The position numbers and the translations under genes were made by a program. Under the pieces are notes generated by a model that was not told the DNA's origin, ran no database searches, and saw only the letters and a program-made list of their open reading frames with translations. Below are positions 12,019-23,100 of a stretch of DNA of 64,000 nucleotides, one piece after another (positions within the stretch are counted from its first letter, which is position 1; each line of letters begins with the position of its first letter). Location: contig CM057059.1 of NCBI GenBank assembly GCA_029945375.1, positions 434,001 to 498,000 on the forward strand, in the 5' to 3' direction. This DNA is from Agaricus subrufescens (Eukaryota > Basidiomycota > Agaricomycetes > Agaricales > Agaricaceae).

Positions 12019-12768
12019 ATGTCCATGCCCATGCCCGACCACGGTGGCCACGACATGCCCGGCATGGGCGGCCAGTGTGTCGTCAGCATGCTCTGGTACT
12101 TCTCAACCTAATCTTCCGAACCCAACTAACCAACGACCCCAAGGAACACCAATGTCATGAATACCTGTATCGTCTTCTCCAGCTGGCGCATCACCTCCAA
12201 AACCCTCTTCGTTCTCTCCTTCGTCTTCATAGTCGGCCTAGGCATCTTCTACGAATACCTTCGCATCTTCAGCCGCCAATTCGACTACAACCTCGCCCAA
12301 AGCCTCAAAGACGATAAAGCCAAAGGTCGAATCCGTCTCCCTAGCCATGAACCCTCTCCAGAACGTCGTGGTGATGATAATATAGGTCCTTCGTCCAACG
12401 GTCATCACTCAAGAAAACACATAATCGGGTATGTCTATATCCATATTGAGTCATAAAGCAAACTGCTTGATTCGTACATTTTTAGGACTCGTGTCCCTCT
12501 CATCCAACGATTACTTCGAGCAGGACTTTACGGCGCAACCGTATTCTTGTCCTTCTTCCTCATGTTGATCTTCATGACCTACAACGTACGACACTCCAAA
12601 CGTATTCCAAGGACGGATGCTCAGCGCTTAACTCTTTTTCCATAGGCTTATCTGATCGTTGCCGTCGTCCTTGGAGCCGCCATCGGTCACTTGATCTTCA
12701 GTTCAACCATAAATCCCGACGCCATACTCTGCGATGCGTCCAATGGCAAAGGAATGGCATGTCACTAA
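12019..12768 (+). CDS. Ctr-family copper transporter
   Basis: Exons 12019-12095, 12144-12428, 12486-12585 and 12646-12768 give 194 aa. The N-terminus is Met/His-rich (MSMPMPDHGGHDMPGMGG), typical of Ctr extracellular copper-binding ends. It is followed by MLWNTNVMNTCIVFSSW, the family signature before TM1. TM1 is SKTLFVLSFVFIVGLGIFY. TM2 contains the Mx3M motif (FFLMLIFMTYN). TM3 has a Gly-containing face (VLGAAIGHLIF). The C-terminus ends in Cys-His, similar to the HCH end of human CTR1. Ctr proteins are trimers that import Cu(I) at the plasma membrane or export it from the vacuole; which applies here cannot be told. Upstream sequence continues His-rich (about 11985-12018) but without an in-frame ATG, so a short 5' exon may be missing. 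Confidence 0.88.
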
Positions 12769-12961
12769 GTTTTCCCAGTTTCCTCACTCCTTTTTCTGCT
12801 CGGTGGTCTTCTCCTGTCGCATTACCAAATGTAATCGCATTAACTCCCTTGTGTGTCCCTCGTGTAAAAAATCTATAAACCCAATAGTATTGCAATTATC
12901 AGGGAAAAAAAGAAAGAGAGTGGTAATACAACAAGCTTCTTGAGAGCACAAAACACATATC

Positions 12962-14203
12962 TTACGACTTCATCTCAGCATCGTCATCCTTCTTTATCAG
13001 TCCCTCCGTCTGCAACAACGCATCTATCTCCGCAGGTCGATAAATCTTGGCTTTAGGGGTTTTGCTCTCATCATCAAGTGACAACACCGCAAACTCCACT
13101 AAGTAGATTATCAGTAAAGAAAGATTATCGGAGGAAAAGTGGGGGGAGGGAGAGAACATACGTTTCTCACTGCTCAACGTAGTACTGTCCATCGTCTTAC
13201 TCATTGTCCTAAGGACCAACCCAATAGCATCCTTCACGAGTATATCATCCTTATACTCCTGCTTCAACAAACTCTGCGCCGTCCCATTGTTAGCACCAAT
13301 ACAAGTCGCCTTCCACCCCGAATAATTCCCCGACGGATCAGAATGATATAGTTGGAATTCATAATGAGGATCATATCCGGCGTAAAGGATCGAAACTCCA
13401 AACGGTCGAAGACCTAAAAGTCAATTCCGGAAATGATCACTAAAGAGGAAGGAGTGGGCGGGCGGGTGGTGGATCGTACCTCCGAATTGTGTATAACTCT
13501 GTTTCATATCACACAACTTTTGAGCCAAAAGTTCAACAGGGATATCTTCATTATAAGCCAATAAATGTCTCTGAGCTGCTGATCTAGCGAAATTCACTAA
13601 TGAATTCGCATCAGCAGTCAATCCAGCCACACCACCTATCACATTCCTAAAAAAAAAAAATAAAGAACCCAAATCTCAGTTTCACAGACCCACAGGCAGA
13701 ATGTGAAAGCAAAAGAACAAGAGACGTACGAGTTGAGTAGAAAGATTTTTTCACCACTACCACCGTATCCGCCAGCTTTGGCACCTGAGAGATCGAGGAG
13801 TTTACCCGTCACTTTCTTCTCCGCTGCGAGTACGACGCCGTCTTTTGCCAGGACGCCAAGAACGGTTCCTGCATGAGAGATTGCTTCCATCGCATATTCG
13901 ACTGGAAATTAAGAAGATAGGCCAATATCCGGTTAGCCAGTAGGAAGGAGAGGGTAGAACTGGAAAGTCACTTTGGTACAAACGCCCTAGAGAAGAAAGT
14001 ATTGTTTTATTATGTGGGTCAAGAGATTCGTGGAATCATATACCTTCAGGCGAGAAGATGGTTGTGCGACCTGATCATTGTACGAGATGATTAGACACGA
14101 TAAACGTGTATATCGCAGAGGGAGATCTTACTGTCGTATCTCCGAGCCTAACCTCAGTAAGCAACCGTCCAGAGCAGCGAAAGCGAGAGAAACGACATAC
14201 CAT
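12962..14203 (-). CDS. PRE9: 20S proteasome subunit alpha-3 (PRE9/PSMA4-type)
   Basis: The coding exons reconstruct to [20 protein letters not shown], then [11 protein letters not shown]. They continue with [72 protein letters not shown], [17 protein letters not shown] and a Lys/Asp-rich end. The [14 protein letters not shown] and GYD segments mark an alpha-type subunit. YNEDIPVE and the TMSKTMDS region fit alpha-3 (yeast Pre9, human PSMA4). Alpha subunits form the outer gating rings of the 20S core and are not catalytic. The first exon holds only the ATG (14203-14201), followed at once by a GTATGT donor; the second exon starts with GCTCGG after a TTAG acceptor. The proximal promoter has two ACGCGT boxes. 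Gluconokinase ends only 120 bp upstream on the same strand. Confidence 0.92.
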
Positions 14204-14226
14204 GGTGGAAGGTCAATCAAAACTGA

Positions 14227-14252
14227 ACGCGTCACCTCACATCCCAACGCGT
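14227..14252. promoter_or_regulatory. Two ACGCGT boxes upstream of PRE9
   Basis: ACGCGT occurs at 14227-14232 and 14247-14252, 24 to 49 bp upstream of the proteasome start codon. In other fungi ACGCGT is the MluI cell-cycle box bound by MBF. That this is functional here is inferred. Confidence 0.35.
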
Positions 14253-14322
14253 TTTCGTCACCAAATTCGGAAACTGCCGAATCAACATCAAATCAATATC
14301 ACAGTCAATGATAATCAATACC

Positions 14323-15125
14323 TCATAGTATATTCAACTTTCGTAGTCCGTCTACTGCAATCCTCACCTGTTCGTCGGTGTCTACTTCTAGAGGTACAAC
14401 TACAACGCCTTCTTCTCCTTCTGGACTTTCTAGTGTCTTTAGTTGACTGTCCAGCATTGTGGCTTTGAAAAAGTGTCCTTGGCGTTTGCCGATTCTATCT
14501 TGTAGTACTTCTTTTGACCCGTTAATCCATACAAAATACGTTTGCATCGTCGTCGCAGGTGGCGGTGGATTTTCTTCTTCTCCCAAACGAACGCATGTCG
14601 TCGTCGATGATGGTCGTCTTCCTCGTAAAATATCTCGATAACTCTTCTTCAACGCCGAACAAGTAACCACCACTCCCCGCTTTCCGCCCAAAGTATCAGC
14701 ATCATCAGAACCACAACCTCCCTCCCCACCACCGAAACCCAAACACCTCCTCACCGCCATCTCCCTAATCACCTCTAACCAAGGTCCCCTATCCTCATCA
14801 GTCAACGGCACCCCCCTCGACATCTTTTCCACATTTTCCCTCGGATGCAACTCATCTCCTTCAATATACGACGCTGACAACCCAAGTCGTTTAGCCAACG
14901 CTATCCCCAACGTCGATTTTCCTGTCCCACTTACTCCCTAAAAAAATAAAATGACCAATAAATCATATATCACAATATCACCGCATAACGATAAACACTC
15001 ACCATGACCACAATACAAATTCCACTACAACCACCTTCCCCACCACCACCCTTCCGATCTGGTCTGCCATCCATCTCTAATTCTTGATCATGGTTATGAT
15101 CATCCTTCACTTCAACCCCAGGCAT
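14323..15125 (-). CDS. Gluconokinase (gluconate kinase)
   Basis: Two exons, 15125-15003 and 14937-14323, 245 aa. The Walker A loop GVSGTGKST lies right after the intron (about residues 42-50). It is followed by LGIALAKRLG, the substrate-side motif EGDELHPREN, and MSRGVPLTDEDRGPWL, all characteristic of the GntK/IdnK family. Later come VVTCSALKKSYRDILRG and FVWINGSKEVLQDRI. The enzyme phosphorylates D-gluconate to 6-phosphogluconate, feeding the pentose phosphate pathway. Two insertions rich in Gly (near residue 100) and Pro (near residue 150) enlarge it relative to the usual ~175-200 aa. The N-terminal ~35 residues are charged and Gly-rich with no obvious targeting signal. Confidence 0.9.
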
Positions 15126-16117
15126 AACAATAAACACAATATCTTCTCTCTCTAAACAAAAACCGCTCCAAAAAAATTTTTTTTAAAAAAATCCAATTGA
15201 CAAATCAACGATCACCCAATTAAGAACAAGAGCAACAAGGAACAGGATATTCCCGCCGATCGTGTCCAGATGGTGAGAAAAAACCCGACAGACAGCAAAT
15301 GATGGATAGATAGATGCAGTAATGAAGGGGAGGGTAACGTTAGCACAGTTTACGTACACCAGGAACACACATGTATACATGCACCTCCCTCTAAACCCCT
15401 CCAGCCTCTCTCCTCTTCGGCGCCGTAAAAGCACCCCGCCCCAAACCCACCAGTATGGTACATTTAATTAATCACTTCGCGTCATAGATGGAATTATCTC
15501 GGAAAACAACACCGGCCCGGTAATTCCACACCGAGCCCGGCCTACTCTGAATAACATGTGCTTTTCTTTCACTCAAAAAAAGGCATAGTATGCGGCAGGT
15601 ATGCGGTGTGATACGATATCAAGTGTATACCACAAGTCCCAAAAGGATATAAGTTTAAAACATCAAAATAGGGGGAAGGGGGCGAAAGAAAGCAAAAAAA
15701 AAAAAAAAACCAAACCAAACCAAACCACTCCTCCGTCTACGTACAATAAGTAGAAGAAAAGAAAGTGTGAGATAAGATTAGCAAAAGAAACCAGGAAGCA
15801 CGCGATAAACACCCAACACAACCGAGATAAAGAAAAAGGAAAAGAAAAAAAGAGGACAGGAAAGCTTGTTAGACAGGAGAGATAAAAATACAAATTGCGA
15901 GGGAAAAAGAGCGTGTTGCATGTGTGTATGAGTGTGAGTATGTGCGTAACAATTGGTATCTTGACAAGTACAACAGATCGGGGAAAAACGGTAATGGTCA
16001 AAAATCACCGGTATACAGTAAGTGACATTAAATAAGGGGGTGGATGTTCGATTGTCGGCCTATGTTCCGAGTCGAAAGTTGAGTGGTGAATGACGAGATC
16101 TGAGCGATTTTTTTTTG
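15126..16117. other. Intergenic: gluconokinase promoter and 3' UTR of the DUF6593-like gene
   Basis: About 1 kb between two minus-strand genes. The right half is purine-rich on the plus strand, so its complement makes spurious hydrophobic open frames. It holds an A16 tract and CCAAA repeats (15694-15727). No gene seen. Confidence 0.5.
15694..15727. repeat. A16 tract followed by CCAAA repeats
   Basis: Sixteen A residues (15694-15709) run into tandem CCAAA units (15710-15727). This is simple sequence within a presumed 3' UTR. Confidence 0.7.
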
Positions 16118-17903
16118 TCATGAATCCGGTTTCCATCCAGGGTCAGGAGCATGGAAATCTATCGTAGAGTATGCAGGAGGCGGGTAATCAAACGATGGTC
16201 TTGTCGGCGAAGGCCTGTCTTGATCAATCTGCATCCAACCCAGAGGAGAATCAGAAGGTCTTCCACTCAGCTCATAATCACTTCCAAAATTCTTTCTTAC
16301 CAATTGAGCCCCGGTATAGCCATCAACTCCCGTCGTCATAGCCCTGACTGGGGCTACCATACCACCGGGTGACCTCCGGGGTGACCTACTTGCAGCCAGA
16401 TCATATGGGGTCGGTGGTAACGAACGCCCCTGACTCGGTGTTGTTGTTGGTGATCCTACCCTTATTGATGGCAACGGTGGCACAGCAGCGGGCGACCAGG
16501 ATTTTTCAACACGGCGTTGGTCAACGCGTGTATGGCTATGACTCCGATGAGCGATCACGCTACGAGGCTCAACCGTCAAAGAGGCGGGAGTGCGAGGTAG
16601 AGGTCTAGAAATCGAGCGTGAGCGCGAAAGTGGGGGTACTGGTGAACCCCGCCAGAGAGAAGAATCCGAAGGACCAGCGGTAGAAAAATCTAACCCCGAT
16701 GTCAGATCAGACTCTTCGAGCGAGAGGCCGTCAGAGGTTTGGTGTTGGTGGGAGGTATGTGTCGCAGCGGGAGATGAAGGGAACTTTTGAGATTCATTTG
16801 CAGAATGAGAGGGTGCATCGACAGAGAGTGACGAGTCAATGCAGGTGTATGATGAAAAGGGCGAGGAATAAATGACAGACCCGGTGTGGGCTGCTGGTTT
16901 TTTCGCCGGTGGCGTGTCTACAGTCATATGGCTTTCGCTCCCATTGTCAGACTCTGAAGAGAACGAGAAGTGGGATGTCGAGGCCTGTCGCATGGGGGGG
17001 TTAAGCGGATCATCTTTTGTGATCCCCGTAACTTGACCCTGAGGCATTGACGTAGCCGACTTGTTCTCGTAATCGGCAAGCGTGCTATCCTGCGCGGTTA
17101 GCGGGGGTGGGCTCTGATAGAGGTATTGTCCTTGTGCGATTCTCTTCCACACAGAACTAGTATTTGAATTTAAATCAGACAGGCTACCCTGGCCTGAAGC
17201 TTGGTCCATGCATTCCTGGGAATCTGTGACCAAAAGAATGCAGGTTATGAGAAGATAGTCCAGGAGAAGTATGGACACGCCGCGGTGTGCGAGCATTGGA
17301 CTGATGTCGTGCTCGTCTTGAAGAGTTTCATACACGACCAGACGGCCGGGAAGCCCGTCGGTCGGGGGTTCGTATATAGCAATGGGACCCTTGACGGTCG
17401 ATGTAGTACACTAAGGCAGGGTCAGAGCGGCCACGAGGGGAAAAAACTGAATACAGACCCAATACCCTGAGGTGCGCTTCTGCCATTTCATACTATGAGG
17501 GTAATGAGGGAGGCGAAACTTGCGCGGCCGACTAGGACATATTTAGTATAGACTCGGAGCGGAACGAAGAGCGGGCGCACTCCATCGAAGTGCTGGGCTT
17601 CAGAAAGGTATTAGCCGGGATCCAGTCTGCGTTGGGGAGCTGTAGGAAGACGCCATCGGGAGCCTTTTTGCCCTTGGACTTGGGCGTGGGGGTAGAGGGC
17701 CATTTTATTTCGGCCACCGTGGTGGTGGCGCGGAGAAGCGCAGTGGTCATGTTGGAGGTCCTGGTCGAATAGAGGGGCGGGGCGTCGGGACCATCGCGAA
17801 GATCGGCGGCAAGAAAAGAGTGGCCGGCGAGAGAGAGGGTGAGGAGGGGCGGCTTGTCGATGTCGTCGGTGCGGCGGAGGTAGGGGAGCTTGAGGACGGA
17901 CAT
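16118..17903 (-). CDS. DUF6593-like (tubby-like) protein with a long Ser/Pro-rich tail
   Basis: Three exons: 17903-17581, 17531-17459 and 17410-16118; phases 2 and 0 close exactly to give 562 aa. The N-terminal ~175 residues read as one domain: PPLYSTRTSNMTTALLRA, a strand with AEIKW, RKFRLPHYPHSMKWQKRTSG, YWCTTSTVKGPIAIYEPP, then GRLVVYETLQDEHDISPML. That pattern (T-R-T strand, KW strand, W-x-C, a-x-Y/F strand) fits the basidiomycete DUF6593 fold. A hydrophobic helix follows (GVSILLLDYLLITCILLV, about residues 200-217). The remaining ~340 residues are Ser/Pro-rich with charged patches and look disordered. The short middle exon is easy to miss, and skipping it splits the gene into two false ones. 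Role unknown. It shares a 126-bp divergent promoter with CHZ1. Confidence 0.75.
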
Positions 17904-18029
17904 GTCGACGAGGCGGCGAGAGGGGCTGTTGTGTCTCGCACCCAGACCCAGTCGCCGGCGGTCACGTGGTGCGGGCGCGCGTGACCGGCCGTGGTCCCTT
18001 TGGGCGCGCTTTTCTTGTTCTCCATCACC
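17904..18029. promoter_or_regulatory. 126-bp divergent promoter with a central CACGTG
   Basis: The palindrome CACGTG (17963-17968) within GGTCACGTGG lies 60 bp from one start codon (17903) and 62 bp from the other (18030). CACGTG is the core site of bHLH factors such as Cbf1 and USF types. Confidence 0.45.
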
Positions 18030-18496
18030 ATGTCTTCCGATCTCACACAGCCAGCAGTAGCACCGTACGTCCTTTCTCGCGCGCTTCCCGGCCATTGCTC
18101 ACGCGTGTTCCTGCAGCGCTTCCACCGTCGACGCCGTGTCGCCCGACTCAAAGGGCAAGGGCAAGGCTCCAGTCCAGGACCAGCCTATGGAGGAAGATGT
18201 GGCAGAGGGAGACGACGACGACGACGAAGATGATGGGGACGAGGATGAGGACGAAGAGGAGGACGCAGCCGAGGTCTGTCGACGCGTCTTTTCTACTCCC
18301 CACTGCCACGCTTCTTTCAGCTGATCCCATCATTCATTTATAGGAAACGTACGACGAAATAGACCCAACCGCAATTGTCTCTGGTCGCCGCAACCGTCCC
18401 CAGGTTGATTATACATCAAAAGAAGCCCATGAAAAAGCTGGCCTCAGAACTGATGATGCTGATGAAGATGAAGATGAAGACGTTCATATGGGATAA
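18030..18496 (+). CDS. CHZ1: CHZ1-type histone H2A.Z chaperone
   Basis: Exons 18030-18064, 18117-18273 and 18344-18496 encode 114 aa. The protein has a Ser/Thr/Lys N-terminus, an uninterrupted acidic block of about 30 Asp/Glu residues (residues 41-64), then the Chz motif: ETYDEIDPTAIVSGRRNRP followed by VDYTSKE. A second acidic stretch ends the protein. The EIDP-x-A-I-x-x-G-R-R motif binds H2A.Z-H2B dimers in yeast Chz1, which delivers them to the SWR1 complex in the nucleus. Length is close to typical fungal Chz1 proteins. The gene is paired head to head with the DUF6593-like gene. Confidence 0.85.
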
Positions 18497-20183
18497 TAGT
18501 GTTTGATCAGCCCGCTCACGCTGTATCTCTCGTACTTATTTGTTTGAAACCAGTCGTCCATATGTAATTGGTACCGCGAATTTCATGTTAGTTCCGGGCC
18601 ACCACATTTTAATCGAATACAAACTGTCATCCCAACATAACTCTGCTTCTGATCATCGCTCCGCTGCGCCTGGATCTCATCAAACAACTGATGGAAGTTG
18701 GCAATATATCTGGTCCAAAAGAGACGTTCTCCATGTTCACGCTCGCAGCTGCGCTAGTCTCTCGTTGGAAAGGCTTAGCTTTCGGGAACACAGTGTCAAA
18801 ACAAGTCATACTAAAAACACAAACGAGACATCCAGTTACACGAGACAGTTGCAAGCACCACTATGGCAGTTTCCAAAAGCCTCCATTCCTTTCGCAATCA
18901 GTTTCTGATACTCTCCATTTTTGTAGTGGGCCTAGAACCCGAGAAACCTGTGCACTCTCGACCAGGTCACAGGCTCCAAGTATACACTGCTCTCGATCAT
19001 ATTGAACACAGCCATTACTGCCTAGCGATAATACCGAGGTCGTGTTCAATTACAATGAATCTGTCAGTGCAACCCAGGAAACAAAGTACATAGGCAATAG
19101 AAGACTAGAAGATTCGGCGTCGTCGGTAGAAATAAGCTTTACCGGTCACCACGCTTGTCTATCTTGGCAGAATGCTCTTGTATTAGGGTACTATATCAAC
19201 ACACTAAGCCTCAAGATATCGGCCTGCAAAGCCCTTCTGATAGAAAGGACCGACAGAAGGGCGACATCTTGCGCGCAATTAACCCCAGACTTCGAAACAT
19301 CAAGCCTGGGATGTTGTGATGCAGCCCAATTTCCTTATAATAGGGTACCATCAAGATCTATTCGTTGGTTCATCAACAGACCAACACTGCCTAGGCTTCT
19401 AATTGGGGCTTTAAAAAAAGACTGAGCGAAAGTGGAATAATCGTCGTGGAGCCAGTCATGATCAGGAGCCAGCCGAGGGTCGACTAGGCGACTAGGAACA
19501 CTACACCCCTTGGGGTTGCGACCCTCGGAAATTCGCGCGTCTGATATCCCTCGGTTGACTCCGCCCTACCCGTCGGTACACCCCGCTGGCAATATGTCGG
19601 CCATTCTGTCCCGCCCCCCATACTCACCGAGATTTGATGAACTGATGCACCGCCTGCCAATGATTTGCCAGACGTTACCTCTCCTCATGTCATTGGCTGT
19701 AATCACTTCTCCGTGTGTGTGAACGTCTCACACAGAGATAACCATTATTGTACTCTTGACATATGGAATGGGGTGTGAAACACAACCTGTTTCATGTGGG
19801 TTGGCACCGTTTTCGAGGTTCTTAGCCCCTCTCAACGCAGAGCTTTTGCGTACCTTCCAGTGCCGACAGCCTCGAGGGGCATGCTTCAAGCGAACAAAAA
19901 AAAAAAATCCCCTGTCGATATTTGTCTCTTATCACGACATTATTCGTCTATCATCCGATTTTCCCTGAAGAAGCCCAATATACGCCATGCGTGTAAATCT
20001 CAGAACTCGATGCGCCACATATGGTCCAATCTCTGTCAAGTGTGCTAGTCATTCCTCTGTTGTACACATGGGCCCCTCTCTCTTCTTCTACCTAATATAA
20101 TCCATGCATTGGAGCAGATTGCAATTCCCGAAGCTACCTCCCCTAGTCTTCCCACTGCGTACGCGCACTCCACTGTCGTGATC
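18497..20183. other. 1.7-kb intergenic region upstream of subtilase 1
   Basis: No convincing gene. On the minus strand, 18590-18790 could encode a short helix-like segment (NFHQLFDEIQAQRSDDQ), but it lacks a coherent gene around it. An 8-bp direct repeat CGACTAGG occurs at 19481-19488 and 19489-19496. The right part holds the subtilase promoter; only a weak TATA-like ATATAAT near 20095 is seen. Confidence 0.4.
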
Positions 20184-23100
20184 ATGAAGAGTCTAGTATC
20201 GCTCGTCCTGCTGTTGAACGTATTTCCTACGTTTGGCGCTATTACTTCCATCGGAGATGCCTCCCGCAAATCAACCCTCCCAGCCGTCGGCAATAAATTT
20301 ATTATCGAGGTTGACGATACTTCTGACATCCCACCTTCCAAACGCTCCGTATGTTCTGATTTCCACTTTTTCTGACGACCATTAGGGTTGATTGTTGCCG
20401 TCACAGCTACACGAAAGTTTATTCGATCATCTCAAAGCTCGAGATGTAGCTTTGAACGTTACAAAACAATTCAAAGTTGAAGGTGTCTTTGTCGGAGCTG
20501 CGGTCACATTGGATAATCCCCAGGTAACCGCCACTAATTCATTTCCCCACACATTCAATGTACTAAAAATAATGACAGGACGTGGCTACTATCAGGAACG
20601 CACCCGGCGTTAAAGCTATTCGTCCTGTTCGGCACTTCAGCATCCCAAAGTACGCTTCCGATCACATGCATATTTGTTCTGAGGAGAGTGTGTGTTAAAG
20701 GCGATATTGTTAGGCCTGTATTCAAACACGTTGCCACTGGTCCGAATGATCCAACAATTCCGCCCGATGGTGAATCGACTCATATTATAACCGTGAGGAA
20801 ATCGAATTGAGTCACATTTCTCTCTTTACTTATTTCTTCGGGTATTAGGGTGTTGATAAACTTCATGCGCAAGGGATTACTGGTGCAGGAATTAAGATTG
20901 GAATGTAAGTGTATTATTCTCATCATCCCATACACACGCTCTGACTACTATGTCCTTTCAGCCTTGATACTGGTACATGATCTCATAATTTCTCGCCAAG
21001 CCTTTTTTTGAAACCACGATAATAATTAGGCGTTGATTATACTCACCCTACACTTGGTGGCGCTTTCGGACCTGGAAATAAGATCGCCGGTGGATTCGAC
21101 TTCGTCGGAGACGCTTACGATGGTCGGCATTACCGAAAACTCGAAACAAGTTCCAATGTCTCATATCATGTTTTCAGGCAGCAATGAACCCGTCCCGGAT
21201 GATGATCCGCTTGACAAATGTAATGGACACGGAACTCATGTATCTGTATGTCCATTATCATCTTTTTTAATGCAGACCGGCCGAACTGAAACCTGTGTAA
21301 CAGGGTATTGTTGGCGCCAATCCAGGGAACGAATTTGGTATCAGTGGTGTCGCATATAATGCTACGCTGTCTATGTATAGGATTTTCGGGTGTGCGGGTT
21401 TTGTTACTGATGATGGTATGTATCATTCATCTTCTCATACCACCGGTGTCAGAAAGATTGATGAACTGAAAAAACTTTAGTCATCATCGACGGCCTTTTG
21501 AGGGGTTTCCAGGAGGGTCAAGATATATTTACATTGTCACTCGGAGGTGCTGATGGTTGGACCGAATCTTCTTCTTCCGTTGTCGCAAGCAGGCTTGTAG
21601 ATCAAGGAAAAGTCGTTACTATTTCTGCTGGAAATGATGTGAGTTCAATTGATCAATATTTTACCCCGTTCAGTTGATGAGATATGTTTTCGTATCTAGG
21701 GCGCTTCTGGTTCCTGGTACACGTCCAGTCCCGCCAACGGTATCAACGTCATCTCTGTTGCTAGTGTTGACAAGTAAGAAAAAATCCTTCCTCTATCCCT
21801 TTCATAACTTAATTATGTCCTTTTGATAAAGTACGGTCATCCCCTTACAAAACGCAACAGTCGGAGGTGTTCAACACGACCCAATAACTTACTTTGATAC
21901 ATTCCCCCTTCCCATCAACAATACCCTCCCTATTTTCGCTACGTCAAACTCGACAACTGTCGTCGATGACGCATGTGACCCGCTCCCTGACTCGACTCCG
22001 GATCTATCTAATAAAATCGTCATTGTCCGCAGAGGTACCTGTACCTTTGTCCAAAAACTGACGAATACAGCTGCAAAGGGCGCTCGCGTTGCATTGATTT
22101 ATGAGTACGTCGCCCTATTTTTGGTCTATGACGACATTTAATCGGTTTTTTTTTCCTTCAACTTTTTTTTTCGGGGTATATAGTAATGGTAGTGGATTTG
22201 CTGGAATCGACGTTGGGGATTTCACGGCGGCCCTTATCCAGTCAGCTGATGGTGAATTCGTAAGTTCATTATCTCAACTCATCTCCGAAAAGAGAATTGA
22301 TAAGTATCTGTCTCTGTCTCTTTTTTTTTTTTAGCTTGTGGAGCAATTCGCTGCTGGTGTCCCTGTCACACTTACTTTCCCTCAAACTGGAGGATCAGCA
22401 AACTTCCCTGACCCGAATGGCGGTCTCGTCTCTGGTTTCACAAGGTACTTTATCTCAATTTGGTATGATAACCCTCTCCAAAAGCTGATCACAAAAAACA
22501 AAATAGTTTTGGTCCCACAAATGATTTCTTCTTCAAACCCGCTATCGCAACCCCAGGAGGCAACATTCTTTCCACTTTGCCTAATGATACATTCGGTGTC
22601 GAATCTGGAACGTCTATGGCTGCACCATTCGCTGCCGGTAGCGCTGCACTTATTCTTCAATCAAGGGGTAAGAACACCGCAAAGGGCGTTCGATCTCTAT
22701 TGCAATCTACCGGGCAAAGAATTCCATCTAGTAAAACTGATGGTGACCCTTTGCAAAGTGTAACCCAGCAAGGCGCTGGATTAGTGAATGTGTTTAATGC
22801 TGTTCATGCTGAAACTGTCGTTTCGCCGGCTCAGTTGATTGTGAATGATACGGCGCATGCGGTAACAAGGTAAATGACGTGAAGGGAATGCTTTTAAACC
22901 GACTTGCATTGCTGATGTATTCCGGTTTTTGGCTCTTTTAGGCAGACCTTCAGTGTGCAAAATACCGGAAGATCATCAAAACGATATAGACTTACCCATA
23001 TTCCTGCCGGTACAGCTTTAACCATCCAAGCTGGATCCATCCTCCCGGCAGATGGTCCTGTACCTCTATCATCCTCCTCTGCTAGAGTATCCATCAACCC

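Noticed and set aside
15663..16008. Minus-strand hydrophobic proteins in the 3' UTR of the DUF6593-like gene
   Set aside because: Produced by T-rich low-complexity sequence; Phe/Leu runs without motif.
16118..17335. A stand-alone 405-residue gene starting at the Met near 17335, or one starting at 17486 (MAEAHLR)
   Set aside because: Joining exons 17903-17581 and 17531-17459 gives an exact phase match and a complete N-terminal domain, so these are internal starts.
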